Shown piece by piece: positions 26,315 to 33,951 of a DNA stretch of 64,000 bases. Source of the stretch: Blautia caecimuris (GTDB lineage: Bacteria > Bacillota > Clostridia > Lachnospirales > Lachnospiraceae); the NCBI RefSeq assembly GCF_024622975.1, contig NZ_JANJZT010000022.1:1-64000 (forward strand), read 5' to 3'. A program made the position numbers and the translations under genes. The notes beneath the pieces were generated by a model. It was given only the letters and a program-made list of their open reading frames with translations, was not told the origin of the DNA and did no database searches. Position 1 is the first letter of the stretch. Each line of letters opens with the position of its first letter.

Positions 26315-26348
26315 TGGTTCTATAATAAATGTGGTTCTATAATAAATG
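26315..26348. repeat. 17-bp perfect tandem repeat
   Basis: TGGTTCTATAATAAATG occurs twice head to tail (26315-26331, 26332-26348) between the oleate hydratase gene and its terminator. Each unit contains a TATAAT. It may be a recent slippage duplication. Confidence 0.85.
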
Positions 26349-26350
26349 TT

Positions 26351-26391
26351 GGGGCGCATGAATGAAATTTCATGCGCCCCGGCATTTTTTT
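26351..26391 (+). terminator. terminator between oleate hydratase and eutP
   Basis: GGGGCGCATGAA pairs with TTCATGCGCCCC across a 6-nt loop and is followed by a T run on the plus strand. It separates two convergent genes. Confidence 0.9.
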
Positions 26392-26420
26392 ATTTTATGA
26401 TTCTCACTGCTTTTATTTTT

Positions 26421-26951
26421 TCACCGAATATTCTCCGGATATTCCACACCCTCAGGAAGAGGATCCCATTCATTCAGCCCTATACTCTGCTTGAATTTTG
26501 CCTGTTCCAGAGTCAGAGGCTCAAGATCATCCTTCAGGTATTCCAGAAGTTCATCTATCCCCTCTCTGGTAGCGTTATCCACCAGGAATATGCGCTCACA
26601 TCCTACATTTTCCAGCCATTGACGAACCATGGGAATATTGGCATGAGGCGAATGGATCTTGGTTATTACGCCGATCATAGGACGAAGAATAAAATTTTTG
26701 CCCCCCGGGCCAAAAAGACTGAAAGGCTCGTCTGCCGCCTGAACCATGGCAACCACGTCCGCCTCAAAGGAAAAACATGCCAGTCCTACACTGAAATGCT
26801 TGGACTCCGCATACTCTCCAGGAGAATCAATGGTATTGTCCGCTGTGTTGGTGTATTGAGTTTTTTCGTAATGAAGCTTTTCCCCTTTCAGAGCCTGTGT
26901 CAGAGAGGTTTTTCCCGCTTCACTTCTTCCCATTAAAAATATTTTTTTCAT
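26421..26951 (-). CDS. eutP: EutP/PduV-type GTPase
   Basis: A 176-residue small GTPase-like protein with the P-loop GRSEAGKT (residues 8-15), the SPGEY motif in place of a DxPG switch, and an NKxD-like region reduced to TKIHSPHA. That pattern is typical of EutP/PduV. These proteins accompany bacterial microcompartments and are thought to help position or segregate them. It follows two shell-protein genes by 20 nt, so the three form one minus-strand operon. No ethanolamine or propanediol enzyme genes are nearby. Confidence 0.88.
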   Translation of the reverse strand: MKKIFLMGRSEAGKTSLTQALKGEKLHYEKTQYTNTADNTIDSPGEYAESKHFSVGLACFSFEADVVAMVQAADEPFSLFGPGGKNFILRPMIGVITKIHSPHANIPMVRQWLENVGCERIFLVDNATREGIDELLEYLKDDLEPLTLEQAKFKQSIGLNEWDPLPEGVEYPENIR

Positions 26952-26971
26952 TTTATGCCTTATCCTGTTTT

Positions 26972-27400
26972 TCAGCTTTTATGGACTTCACAGGTTTTAA
27001 ATCCAAGCACCTGGTCAAAGAACCTGACAACTTCCTCCACCGCAGTCTGAACCTGGCTGAGCCCTCCGGTAAGGATCAGCGTACCGCAAAACCTGTCCAT
27101 AAACCCAATCTGAACGTCTGCTGCCTTAATCGCCACATCCGCAGCGACAACTACGGCCTCCCAGGGAGTAAACCGGATCATTCCCACAGCTTCTCCTCTG
27201 TGATCCTCCCCCTCATGAACACCAATATGAAGTCCCAGATTTTCATAAATACATGCCTCTGACGGACTGATCACATGGGCCAGACATACTTCTTTGCCCG
27301 GAACACGCACACGGGTAAGACGCAGCCTTTTCCCCTTCAGATGTTCATAATCATCCCTGAACAGCTTTTCCAGCAGTTCCTCTCTTTTTATACGAGCCAT
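26972..27400 (-). CDS. EutS/PduU-like microcompartment shell protein, with N-terminal extension
   Basis: A 142-residue BMC-domain protein of the circularly permuted EutS/PduU type: FTPWEAVVVAADVAIKAADVQIGFMDRFCGTLILTGGL is the shell-domain core. About 25 extra charged residues precede the domain. It is clearly related to the next upstream gene but diverged, so the pair is not a recent duplication. Such hexamers usually occupy shell facets. Confidence 0.85.
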   Translation of the reverse strand: MARIKREELLEKLFRDDYEHLKGKRLRLTRVRVPGKEVCLAHVISPSEACIYENLGLHIGVHEGEDHRGEAVGMIRFTPWEAVVVAADVAIKAADVQIGFMDRFCGTLILTGGLSQVQTAVEEVVRFFDQVLGFKTCEVHKS

Positions 27401-27411
27401 GACTGCACTTC

Positions 27412-27777
27412 CTATCTCTTTGTAATGTCACAGACTACATATCCCAGTGAATCCCGGAAGTAATCCACCACCTCTGTGAGCGCTGACATAACATCTGAAA
27501 TTTCTCCTGTAATAATCAGAGTTCCTGTAAAACGGTCTGCAAATCCCAGATACACGTTTCCGCTTTTCACTGCAATATCAGAAGCAATCACCGCAGACTC
27601 CGGCGGCGTCATATTCATGATTCCAATTGCTGAAGATCTGTAATCCACCTGTGGATTCAGACCAAGCTTCTGATATATGATCGGAGCCGGGCCGCCCATG
27701 ACATGAGCAAAAGTAATCTCTTTACCGGCTACCGTTTCCTGTACGATTCTAATCTGTTCTCCGTGGTCGTTTGGCAT
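27412..27777 (-). CDS. eutS: EutS-like microcompartment shell protein
   Basis: A 121-residue BMC protein. It begins with the short extended strand typical of EutS (RIVQETVAGKEITFAHVMGG) and has the core MTPPESAVIASDIAVKSGNVYLGFADRFTGTLIITG. It is the first gene of the small operon with the second shell gene and eutP. Main BMC-H and BMC-P shell genes are missing here, so if functional it must join a shell encoded elsewhere. Confidence 0.88.
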   Translation of the reverse strand: MPNDHGEQIRIVQETVAGKEITFAHVMGGPAPIIYQKLGLNPQVDYRSSAIGIMNMTPPESAVIASDIAVKSGNVYLGFADRFTGTLIITGEISDVMSALTEVVDYFRDSLGYVVCDITKR

Positions 27778-27853
27778 TTTATCTGTTCCTCTCTTTCAGA
27801 AAGTTTCTGACACAATTTCTCTTTATAAATCATACTATCGCCAAAATTTTATG

Positions 27854-28093
27854 TCAAGTTGATTTCTTTTGAAAAACCGTTAAAAAACCGCTGTTTCTGC
27901 GTATATCCAGAAAACTTTCCAGCATACTCATGGCAAGTGTTTTGCCAAAACGCCTGGGACGGGTCAGAAGTGTAACCTTTGCCGCTGAATTTTTAAGAAG
28001 TTCAAAAATAAGCCCGGTTTTATCTACATAATAGTATTCTCTTTTTCTCAGTTCTTCAAAGTCTGAGACCCCGACAGGTATATTCAGTTTCAT
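27854..28093 (-). pseudogene. truncated AAA-ATPase-like gene (DUF1703-associated family)
   Basis: Residues 1-65 match the start of the large AAA-ATPase-like family common in gut anaerobes: IPVGVSDFEELRKREYYYVDKTGLI, then a P-loop-like TRPRRFGKT, then MSMLESFLDI. Full members are about 500-600 residues; this frame stops at 79 after an unrelated tail. It is therefore a 5' remnant, probably non-functional. Confidence 0.8.
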
Positions 28094-28102
28094 AATAATA
28101 AC

Positions 28103-28140
28103 CGCCCCCTTTTATACCATCTATGATATAAAAGGGGGCG
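28103..28140. terminator. perfect 14-bp inverted repeat downstream of the iol genes
   Basis: CGCCCCCTTTTATA and TATAAAAGGGGGCG (28103-28116, 28127-28140) form a perfect stem with a 10-nt loop. It lies 28 nt past iolE and only 9 nt before the start of the AAA-ATPase remnant. It probably terminates the long iol operon, although the minus-strand T run is poor. It could instead be an operator of the broken gene. Confidence 0.6.
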
Positions 28141-28168
28141 TAAAAAATCAAGGGGATTATGGCAGGCT

Positions 28169-29068
28169 TTACAATCCGGTTTTTTCCCGTATAAATTTTC
28201 TTGCATTCAATGCATACTCAAAGGGATTCGCTTTTGCAGGATCCTGCTCTGCCTCTACTACCATATATCCTTCGTACCCGGCAGCTTCCAATACTCTAAA
28301 TACAGGGTCAAAATCAATAGCTCCATCACCCGGTATTGTAAATGCGCCTAAACGAACACCTTCCAGAAAACTCAGTTTTTCTTCCTTCACTTTCTGTACT
28401 ACTTCCGAACGGATATCCTTCAAATGTACATGACGTATCCGATCTGCATATGTTTGGGCCATTTCCAGAGGGTCTGCTCCACAGTAAGCAAAATGTCCCG
28501 TGTCAAAAAGAAGGCTTACATATTCAGGATCTGTATTTTCCATCAGACGTTTTACCTCGTCCGGATTCTGAACTACAGTTCCCATATGATGATGGAATGT
28601 AAGTGTAATTCCATAATCTTCCTTTGAAATCCTGCCCAGACGGTTAAGGCCTGTACACAGCACTTGCCATTCCGAATCGTCCATAATATATTTCTGACCG
28701 AACACCGGCGTATTCTGCTGTCCCTGCACGCTGTAGCTCTGCTCAGAAGCACCTATGATCTTTGCACCCATATCCTGTAAAAAAGTAAGCTGCGCTCTGA
28801 ATTCCTGCTCCACTTCTTCAAAAGGCTTTGTAAGCAAAAAGCAGGAAAACCATTGATTACAGATTTCAATACCTCTGAGTTCCAGAGCTTTTTTCAGGAT
28901 TTCAATATCTTTTGGATATTTATTTCCCACCTCTGATCCTGTAAAACCTGCTAATGCCATTTCACTGACACACTGTTCGAAAGTATTTTCACCTCCAAGA
29001 TCCGGAAGATCATCATTGGTCCATGCAATAGGAGCAATTCCAAGTTTCACCTTATTTTGGTTAAACAT
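28169..29068 (-). CDS. iolE: myo-inosose-2 dehydratase
   Basis: This 299-residue TIM-barrel enzyme of the AP-endonuclease-2 fold removes water from 2-keto-myo-inositol, the second step of inositol breakdown. The sequence has the family features GIAPIAWTNDDLPDLGG at the start, HHHMGT in the middle, LLFDTGHF and HVKDIR-like metal ligands, and GDGAIDF near the end. It shares 1 nt with the iolG stop (TAATG) and is the last gene of the operon. Confidence 0.95.
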   Translation of the reverse strand: MFNQNKVKLGIAPIAWTNDDLPDLGGENTFEQCVSEMALAGFTGSEVGNKYPKDIEILKKALELRGIEICNQWFSCFLLTKPFEEVEQEFRAQLTFLQDMGAKIIGASEQSYSVQGQQNTPVFGQKYIMDDSEWQVLCTGLNRLGRISKEDYGITLTFHHHMGTVVQNPDEVKRLMENTDPEYVSLLFDTGHFAYCGADPLEMAQTYADRIRHVHLKDIRSEVVQKVKEEKLSFLEGVRLGAFTIPGDGAIDFDPVFRVLEAAGYEGYMVVEAEQDPAKANPFEYALNARKFIREKTGL

Positions 29069-30093
29069 TACAATCCCTCCTCTGATATGATCTCAGCAAT
29101 AGAAACAGGCCTGTGTTCCTGACAGGATTTCTTTGCTGCCAGCCCCATCAACACTGGTTTCAGACCATCTTCTATATTCAGAGGTGTTTCCCTGTTATTT
29201 ACGATAGCATTAATAAATTCTGTAATTTCTTTCCCATAAGCATCCATATATCTTTCCAGAAAGAAAAACAGAGGCTTTTCTTCTGTCACACCATCCGAAT
29301 TACTAAGCTGGACAGATGACTGACTGTCATTGGATACAGATGCCATTCCAAGCGAGCCAAAAACTTCTGCTCTCTGATCATATCCGTAAGCGGCTCTTCG
29401 AGAATTATCAATCACGGCAAGAGCTCCGTTCTGCATTTTAAGAGTAACAATAGCAGTGTCCACATCTCCTGCCTGACCAATAGCCGGATCTACTAAATTC
29501 GCACTCTGTACATAAATCTCTTCTGCATCACAGCCTGCAAGAAAACGTACCATATCAAAATCATGAATTGTCATATCAAGGAATATTCCGCCAGAAACCT
29601 TTACATACTCAGGAGACGGAGGCTCAGGATCACGGGAAGTGATTTTTATAATTTCCGGTTTTCCTACGTTTCCACCTGCTACCGTCTTCTGAAGAGCCTC
29701 AAAGTTATGATCAAATCTTCTGTTAAAACCAACCTGATACTTTAGTCCTGTACCTTCCAGCGCTTTTATAACTTCCATGATTTTTTTTACATCATGATCC
29801 ACCGGTTTTTCGCAGAACACATGCTTTCCGGCACGGATAGCTTCCAGTGAAATCTGCGAATGGGTATCTGTGGAGGAACAGATCAAAACTGCAGAAATCT
29901 CCGGATCGTTCATAATCTCATGATAATCCTTTGTTGTATGTTCCACTCCCATAGATTTTGCCCACACTTCAGTTTCCGGAGTGAGAAAAGGATCTGCCAC
30001 CGTCTTCACCCGAGCTTCCGCCACTCTTGTAGCAATGCTTGTAATATGTACTTTTCCGATTCTTCCAGCCCCTATAATTCCAACCTTTATCAT
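29068..30093 (-). CDS. iolG: inositol 2-dehydrogenase
   Basis: A 341-residue Gfo/Idh/MocA oxidoreductase that oxidises myo-inositol to 2-keto-inositol with NAD. The Rossmann motif is GAGRIGKVH (8-16), the catalytic EKPVDHD follows, and the C-terminal domain has DMTIHDFDMVRFL with the active-site Asp/His. It is the first enzyme of the pathway, located near the operon's end. Confidence 0.94.
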   Translation of the reverse strand: MIKVGIIGAGRIGKVHITSIATRVAEARVKTVADPFLTPETEVWAKSMGVEHTTKDYHEIMNDPEISAVLICSSTDTHSQISLEAIRAGKHVFCEKPVDHDVKKIMEVIKALEGTGLKYQVGFNRRFDHNFEALQKTVAGGNVGKPEIIKITSRDPEPPSPEYVKVSGGIFLDMTIHDFDMVRFLAGCDAEEIYVQSANLVDPAIGQAGDVDTAIVTLKMQNGALAVIDNSRRAAYGYDQRAEVFGSLGMASVSNDSQSSVQLSNSDGVTEEKPLFFFLERYMDAYGKEITEFINAIVNNRETPLNIEDGLKPVLMGLAAKKSCQEHRPVSIAEIISEEGL

Positions 30094-30126
30094 AGTATAT
30101 TTCTCCTTTTCAGAATCTGCTCTTTA

Positions 30127-30915
30127 TCAGTAAAAATCTGCTTCATGCATCCATACATAACGTTCATCCTCGCACCGGTCTGTCTGAAGCCAGGGATCTC
30201 CTTCAAGATGCCGTATCATCCAACAGGTGTACATCTGAAATCCCGGAGCCACCGCCTGAGGGTGTAGTTCTCCACCGGGAATCGCAGAAAAACTGCCCTC
30301 TGTACTTTTAAATACCTCATTTCCCACAAAGCTTGCTCCAAAGCCTTCCGGACGGTCAAATTTAAAATAATACACCTCCGGCTGAGGATGTCTGTGAGGC
30401 AGATATCCCGACCAGTTTCCCCTGTCATTCAGAACCTCGCCCAAAACCATGTTGGAACACGGAGCTATATCATGATCAAAAATCGTATTGACCCTGCGAT
30501 TTGCCACATTTCCGAATTTTCCTTTGCAGGAATATTTCCAGGGGGCATCCTCCGGATCATAAAGCTTCGCCGCAAACCGCCTGTCATTATAAGTACGCTG
30601 AACCAGAATTTCTGCATTCTCAACCGCTGTCACCATAATCTTTTGTCCTGCACAGACATGAAGACACCAGGGCCCCTGCGAAAAGACATCCTTTCTGGAA
30701 ACCTCCCGAAGATTTTCATCCCACCGAAAGATCACCTTTCCCTGAAGAAGAAGTACTGCCATTTCCTCATCTTCAAAACTAAATTCCCGCACTTCCTCTG
30801 CACGCATCTGATACACACGGATATCCATGTTCATATCTTTATATTCATTCTCATATGTTGTAAGGATTTTTTCGCCGTTTTCATCAAAATCCGGCCAGCC
30901 AAATACATTTGCCAT
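30127..30915 (-). CDS. iolB: 5-deoxy-glucuronate isomerase
   Basis: A 262-residue bicupin enzyme that turns 5-deoxy-glucuronate into 5-dehydro-2-deoxygluconate. The conserved C-terminal cupin carries YLPHRHPQPEVYYFKF and GGELHPQAVAPGFQMY with metal-binding His and Glu. It sits between iolD and iolG with short gaps (11 and 33 nt). Confidence 0.94.
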   Translation of the reverse strand: MANVFGWPDFDENGEKILTTYENEYKDMNMDIRVYQMRAEEVREFSFEDEEMAVLLLQGKVIFRWDENLREVSRKDVFSQGPWCLHVCAGQKIMVTAVENAEILVQRTYNDRRFAAKLYDPEDAPWKYSCKGKFGNVANRRVNTIFDHDIAPCSNMVLGEVLNDRGNWSGYLPHRHPQPEVYYFKFDRPEGFGASFVGNEVFKSTEGSFSAIPGGELHPQAVAPGFQMYTCWMIRHLEGDPWLQTDRCEDERYVWMHEADFY

Positions 30916-30926
30916 ATTTTGTCTCC

Positions 30927-32858
30927 TTAATACGCCCTAGATTCCCGACGTCCCTTTTCAACATTCTCCCAGGCCTCTCTGACGCTTTCCTTTTCGGAAA
31001 TCTCTGCAAGTCCTACATTCCACCATGCTTCATACCCGTCCGTCATAGTTTTGGGGATTACCTTCAGGTCAAAAAGACATGCCCTGTCCTGTTTCTTTGC
31101 ATCCTCAAGCGCTGCTTCCAGCTCTTCTATAGTCCGGCAGGTATAGGTATGAAGTCCATACCCCTGACCAATTTTTGCATAATCTACAGGGATCAGATCT
31201 CCACATGGCTTTTTGCCGTCTGTATAACGAAATTCCGTAGCAAGACTTCCAATTCCATGATTCATTTCCAGATTATTGATACATCCAAATCCACAGTTAT
31301 CAAAAATCAGGATATTTACCTTTTGTCTTTCCTGCATAATAGTCATAATTTCACTGTGAAGCATCTGAAAACTGGAATCTCCTACCACACAATACACTTC
31401 ATTTTCCGGCTCTGCCAGCTTAACTCCAAGAGTTGCTGCCACCTCGTATCCCATACAGGAATAACCGTATTCTGCATGATATCCGCCTCTCTTATCTGTT
31501 CGCCACATCCTCTGCATACAGCTTGGAAGAGAGCCTCCAGCTGTAATGATCGTGGCATCTTTGTCAATTGTTCTGTTTATCACAGCAAGTGCGGCTGTCT
31601 GTGTGATCCTGCCCTCCGTAAGCCTTACGAATTCCGGAATCGTCCGAGGATCTCTTGCCTGAATCAAAGGCTCAAAATCCTCTCCTGTATACGCAATACC
31701 TCCCAAACGTTCAAGTTCCTTATCCCACTCCTCTTTTGCCTTAACGACCTCATCAGTATAGGCAGAATGATAACCTGTACTACGAAGGATCTCCGTTAAA
31801 GCTTCCATAGTTGCCCGGGCATCTCCAACTGCTTTTACCGCATCCATTTTATATGCATGATAACGACTGTAATTAACGGATACAAATCTTACCTTTTCAT
31901 TCCGGAACAAATGCTTGGAACTGGTTGTAAAATCAGACATTCTGGAACCCACGGCGATTACCACATCTGCATCTTTTGCAATAATATTAGAGGCCAGGGT
32001 TCCGGTTACCCCGATTCCGCCAAGGCAGTATGGATGACTGGAACGGCAGGCACTTTTTCCTCCCTGCGTTTCTCCAAAAGGAATACCAAACTCCTCACAG
32101 AATTTTTCCACAACTTCCCCTGCCTCAGAAAAACGCACTCCGCCTCCTACGATCAACAAGGGCTTTTCTGCTCCCCGGAGAACTGATGCAACATCCTCCA
32201 GCTCCTCTTTAACAGCAATAGGACGAGTGATCCTGTGTACTCTTTTCCGGAAAAAATATTCCGGAAAGTCAAAAGCTTCTCCTTCCACATCCTGGCACAG
32301 CCCAATACAGCAGGCTCCTGTTTCAGCCGGATCTGTCAGCACACGCATAGCATTTACAAGCGCTGTCATTATCATTTCCGGTCGGGTGATCTTGTCCCAG
32401 TATTTGCATACAGGACGAAACGCATCGTTTGTTGATACAGCCAGACTTGAACTTACTTCCAGCTGCTGCAGCACCGGATCCGGCTGCCTTGAAGCAAAGG
32501 TATCTGCCGGAAATACAAGAAGCGGAATATTATTTACCGTAGCCGTTGCACAGGCTGTTACCATATTAGCGGCTCCGGGTCCTACAGAAGATGCACAGGC
32601 GATAATTTTTTTCCGTCCATTCTGTTTCGCATATGCAATCGCTGAATGGCACATTCCCTGCTCATTTCGCCCCTGAAAAACTTTAAGTTCTCCCAGATCA
32701 CTGTCCAAAGCCTCGCCCAGACCTACAGCAATCCCATGGCCGAAAATAGTAAAAAAACCTTCTACAAATTTTGTTTCAACTCCATCCATGGAAATATACT
32801 GATTATCCAGAAAACGCACAATTGCCTGCGCTGTTGTCATTCTGATTGTTTCTGTCAT
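30927..32858 (-). CDS. iolD: 3D-(3,5/4)-trihydroxycyclohexane-1,2-dione hydrolase
   Basis: A 643-residue thiamine diphosphate enzyme of the acetolactate synthase fold that opens the inositol ring. The N-terminal domain holds EALDSDLGELKVFQGRNEQG with the catalytic Glu region, and the C-terminal domain has the ThDP motif GDSSFQMLHSEIMTIMQE...DNCGFGCINNL. I start at 32858 (ATG, AGAGAGGTG 7 nt upstream); a GTG three codons earlier lies inside the ribosome site. Confidence 0.95.
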   Translation of the reverse strand: MTETIRMTTAQAIVRFLDNQYISMDGVETKFVEGFFTIFGHGIAVGLGEALDSDLGELKVFQGRNEQGMCHSAIAYAKQNGRKKIIACASSVGPGAANMVTACATATVNNIPLLVFPADTFASRQPDPVLQQLEVSSSLAVSTNDAFRPVCKYWDKITRPEMIMTALVNAMRVLTDPAETGACCIGLCQDVEGEAFDFPEYFFRKRVHRITRPIAVKEELEDVASVLRGAEKPLLIVGGGVRFSEAGEVVEKFCEEFGIPFGETQGGKSACRSSHPYCLGGIGVTGTLASNIIAKDADVVIAVGSRMSDFTTSSKHLFRNEKVRFVSVNYSRYHAYKMDAVKAVGDARATMEALTEILRSTGYHSAYTDEVVKAKEEWDKELERLGGIAYTGEDFEPLIQARDPRTIPEFVRLTEGRITQTAALAVINRTIDKDATIITAGGSLPSCMQRMWRTDKRGGYHAEYGYSCMGYEVAATLGVKLAEPENEVYCVVGDSSFQMLHSEIMTIMQERQKVNILIFDNCGFGCINNLEMNHGIGSLATEFRYTDGKKPCGDLIPVDYAKIGQGYGLHTYTCRTIEELEAALEDAKKQDRACLFDLKVIPKTMTDGYEAWWNVGLAEISEKESVREAWENVEKGRRESRAY

Positions 32859-32874
32859 ATTTATCACCTCTCTG

Positions 32875-33909
32875 CTAAGCTCTGGCGATCATTTCTCCAA
32901 ACTGTTCTTTTTCCTTTTTGATAAATTCCAGCACTTCCTCTGTTCCGGGAAGAGAATCCGAACAGTTATTACTGCGTACCATCATCGAGGCCTCCGCGGA
33001 GCCAAATTCCAGACAGTCAATGATATCCCAGCCCTGATACAAACCATAAAGAAATCCTGAGCCATAACCGTCTCCACCGCCAAATCCCTTTCTTGCTTCC
33101 ACCGGAAACGGCTTAATGCTGAATTTCTCTCCATCAGCAGTGTAGGCTGTGGAGCCTTTCATTCCATGCTTGATCACAACAATCCTGGCATTACAGCTCT
33201 GCCAGTAAACCGAGCTTTCTTCATCAGTCATCCCCGGACATATCAATCTTTCTGTCAGATCAAACTCTTCCCTTGAACCCATGATAATATCTGCTTCCCG
33301 GGCAACGGCAGAATAATAAATTGAGATCTCATCTTTATTTTTCCAGTTGTATTCCCGGTAATCAATATCAAAGATTATCTTTGTTCTATTTTTTCTTGCC
33401 AGCATAACTGTTTTTAATGCCGCTTCTCTGGACGGACTTTCTGCGAGGGCTGTTCCCGAAATCAACACAGCTTTTGCATTTCTGATATATTGCTCGTCAA
33501 TATCATCCACATGAAGCTGAAGATCCGCAATACGGTTTCTGTACATCAGAATATGGCTTTCACTGGAAGACAGCATTTCTGTAAAAGTCAGTCCAAGCTT
33601 TTCTCCACCTGTACATACAGAAATATGCGAAGTATCAATTCCCTGCTCATTAAAGTAATCTACAACAAATTCTCCGAACTGATCATCAGAGACTTTTCCG
33701 ATAAAACCTGCCTTTAATCCGTGTCGGGTAACTCCCACTGCAATATTTGCAGGGGAGCCTCCCACATATTTTTCAAACATATGTACTTTCTTTAAAGGCT
33801 TAAATTCCTCTTTTACCTGATCGTTATAGGCCGGATTAAAATCTATGGCAACCCTTCCAAGCAGGATAAGATCCATAGGTCTGTTCTGTTCAAATTCTAT
33901 GTAGTTCAT
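32875..33909 (-). CDS. iolC: 5-dehydro-2-deoxygluconokinase
   Basis: A 344-residue PfkB-family sugar kinase that phosphorylates 5-dehydro-2-deoxygluconate. The GGSPANIAVGV motif (about 51-61) and the C-terminal catalytic signature are present, but the usual GAGD reads GGGD (KGFGGGDGYGSGF), keeping the catalytic Asp. It has no C-terminal aldolase-like fusion. The next pathway step (IolJ aldolase) is not encoded in this window. Confidence 0.93.
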   Translation of the reverse strand: MNYIEFEQNRPMDLILLGRVAIDFNPAYNDQVKEEFKPLKKVHMFEKYVGGSPANIAVGVTRHGLKAGFIGKVSDDQFGEFVVDYFNEQGIDTSHISVCTGGEKLGLTFTEMLSSSESHILMYRNRIADLQLHVDDIDEQYIRNAKAVLISGTALAESPSREAALKTVMLARKNRTKIIFDIDYREYNWKNKDEISIYYSAVAREADIIMGSREEFDLTERLICPGMTDEESSVYWQSCNARIVVIKHGMKGSTAYTADGEKFSIKPFPVEARKGFGGGDGYGSGFLYGLYQGWDIIDCLEFGSAEASMMVRSNNCSDSLPGTEEVLEFIKKEKEQFGEMIARA

Positions 33910-33951
33910 TTATACCTCCATAGTTTCGGGCTTTGCCGAAAAATTGAAATT

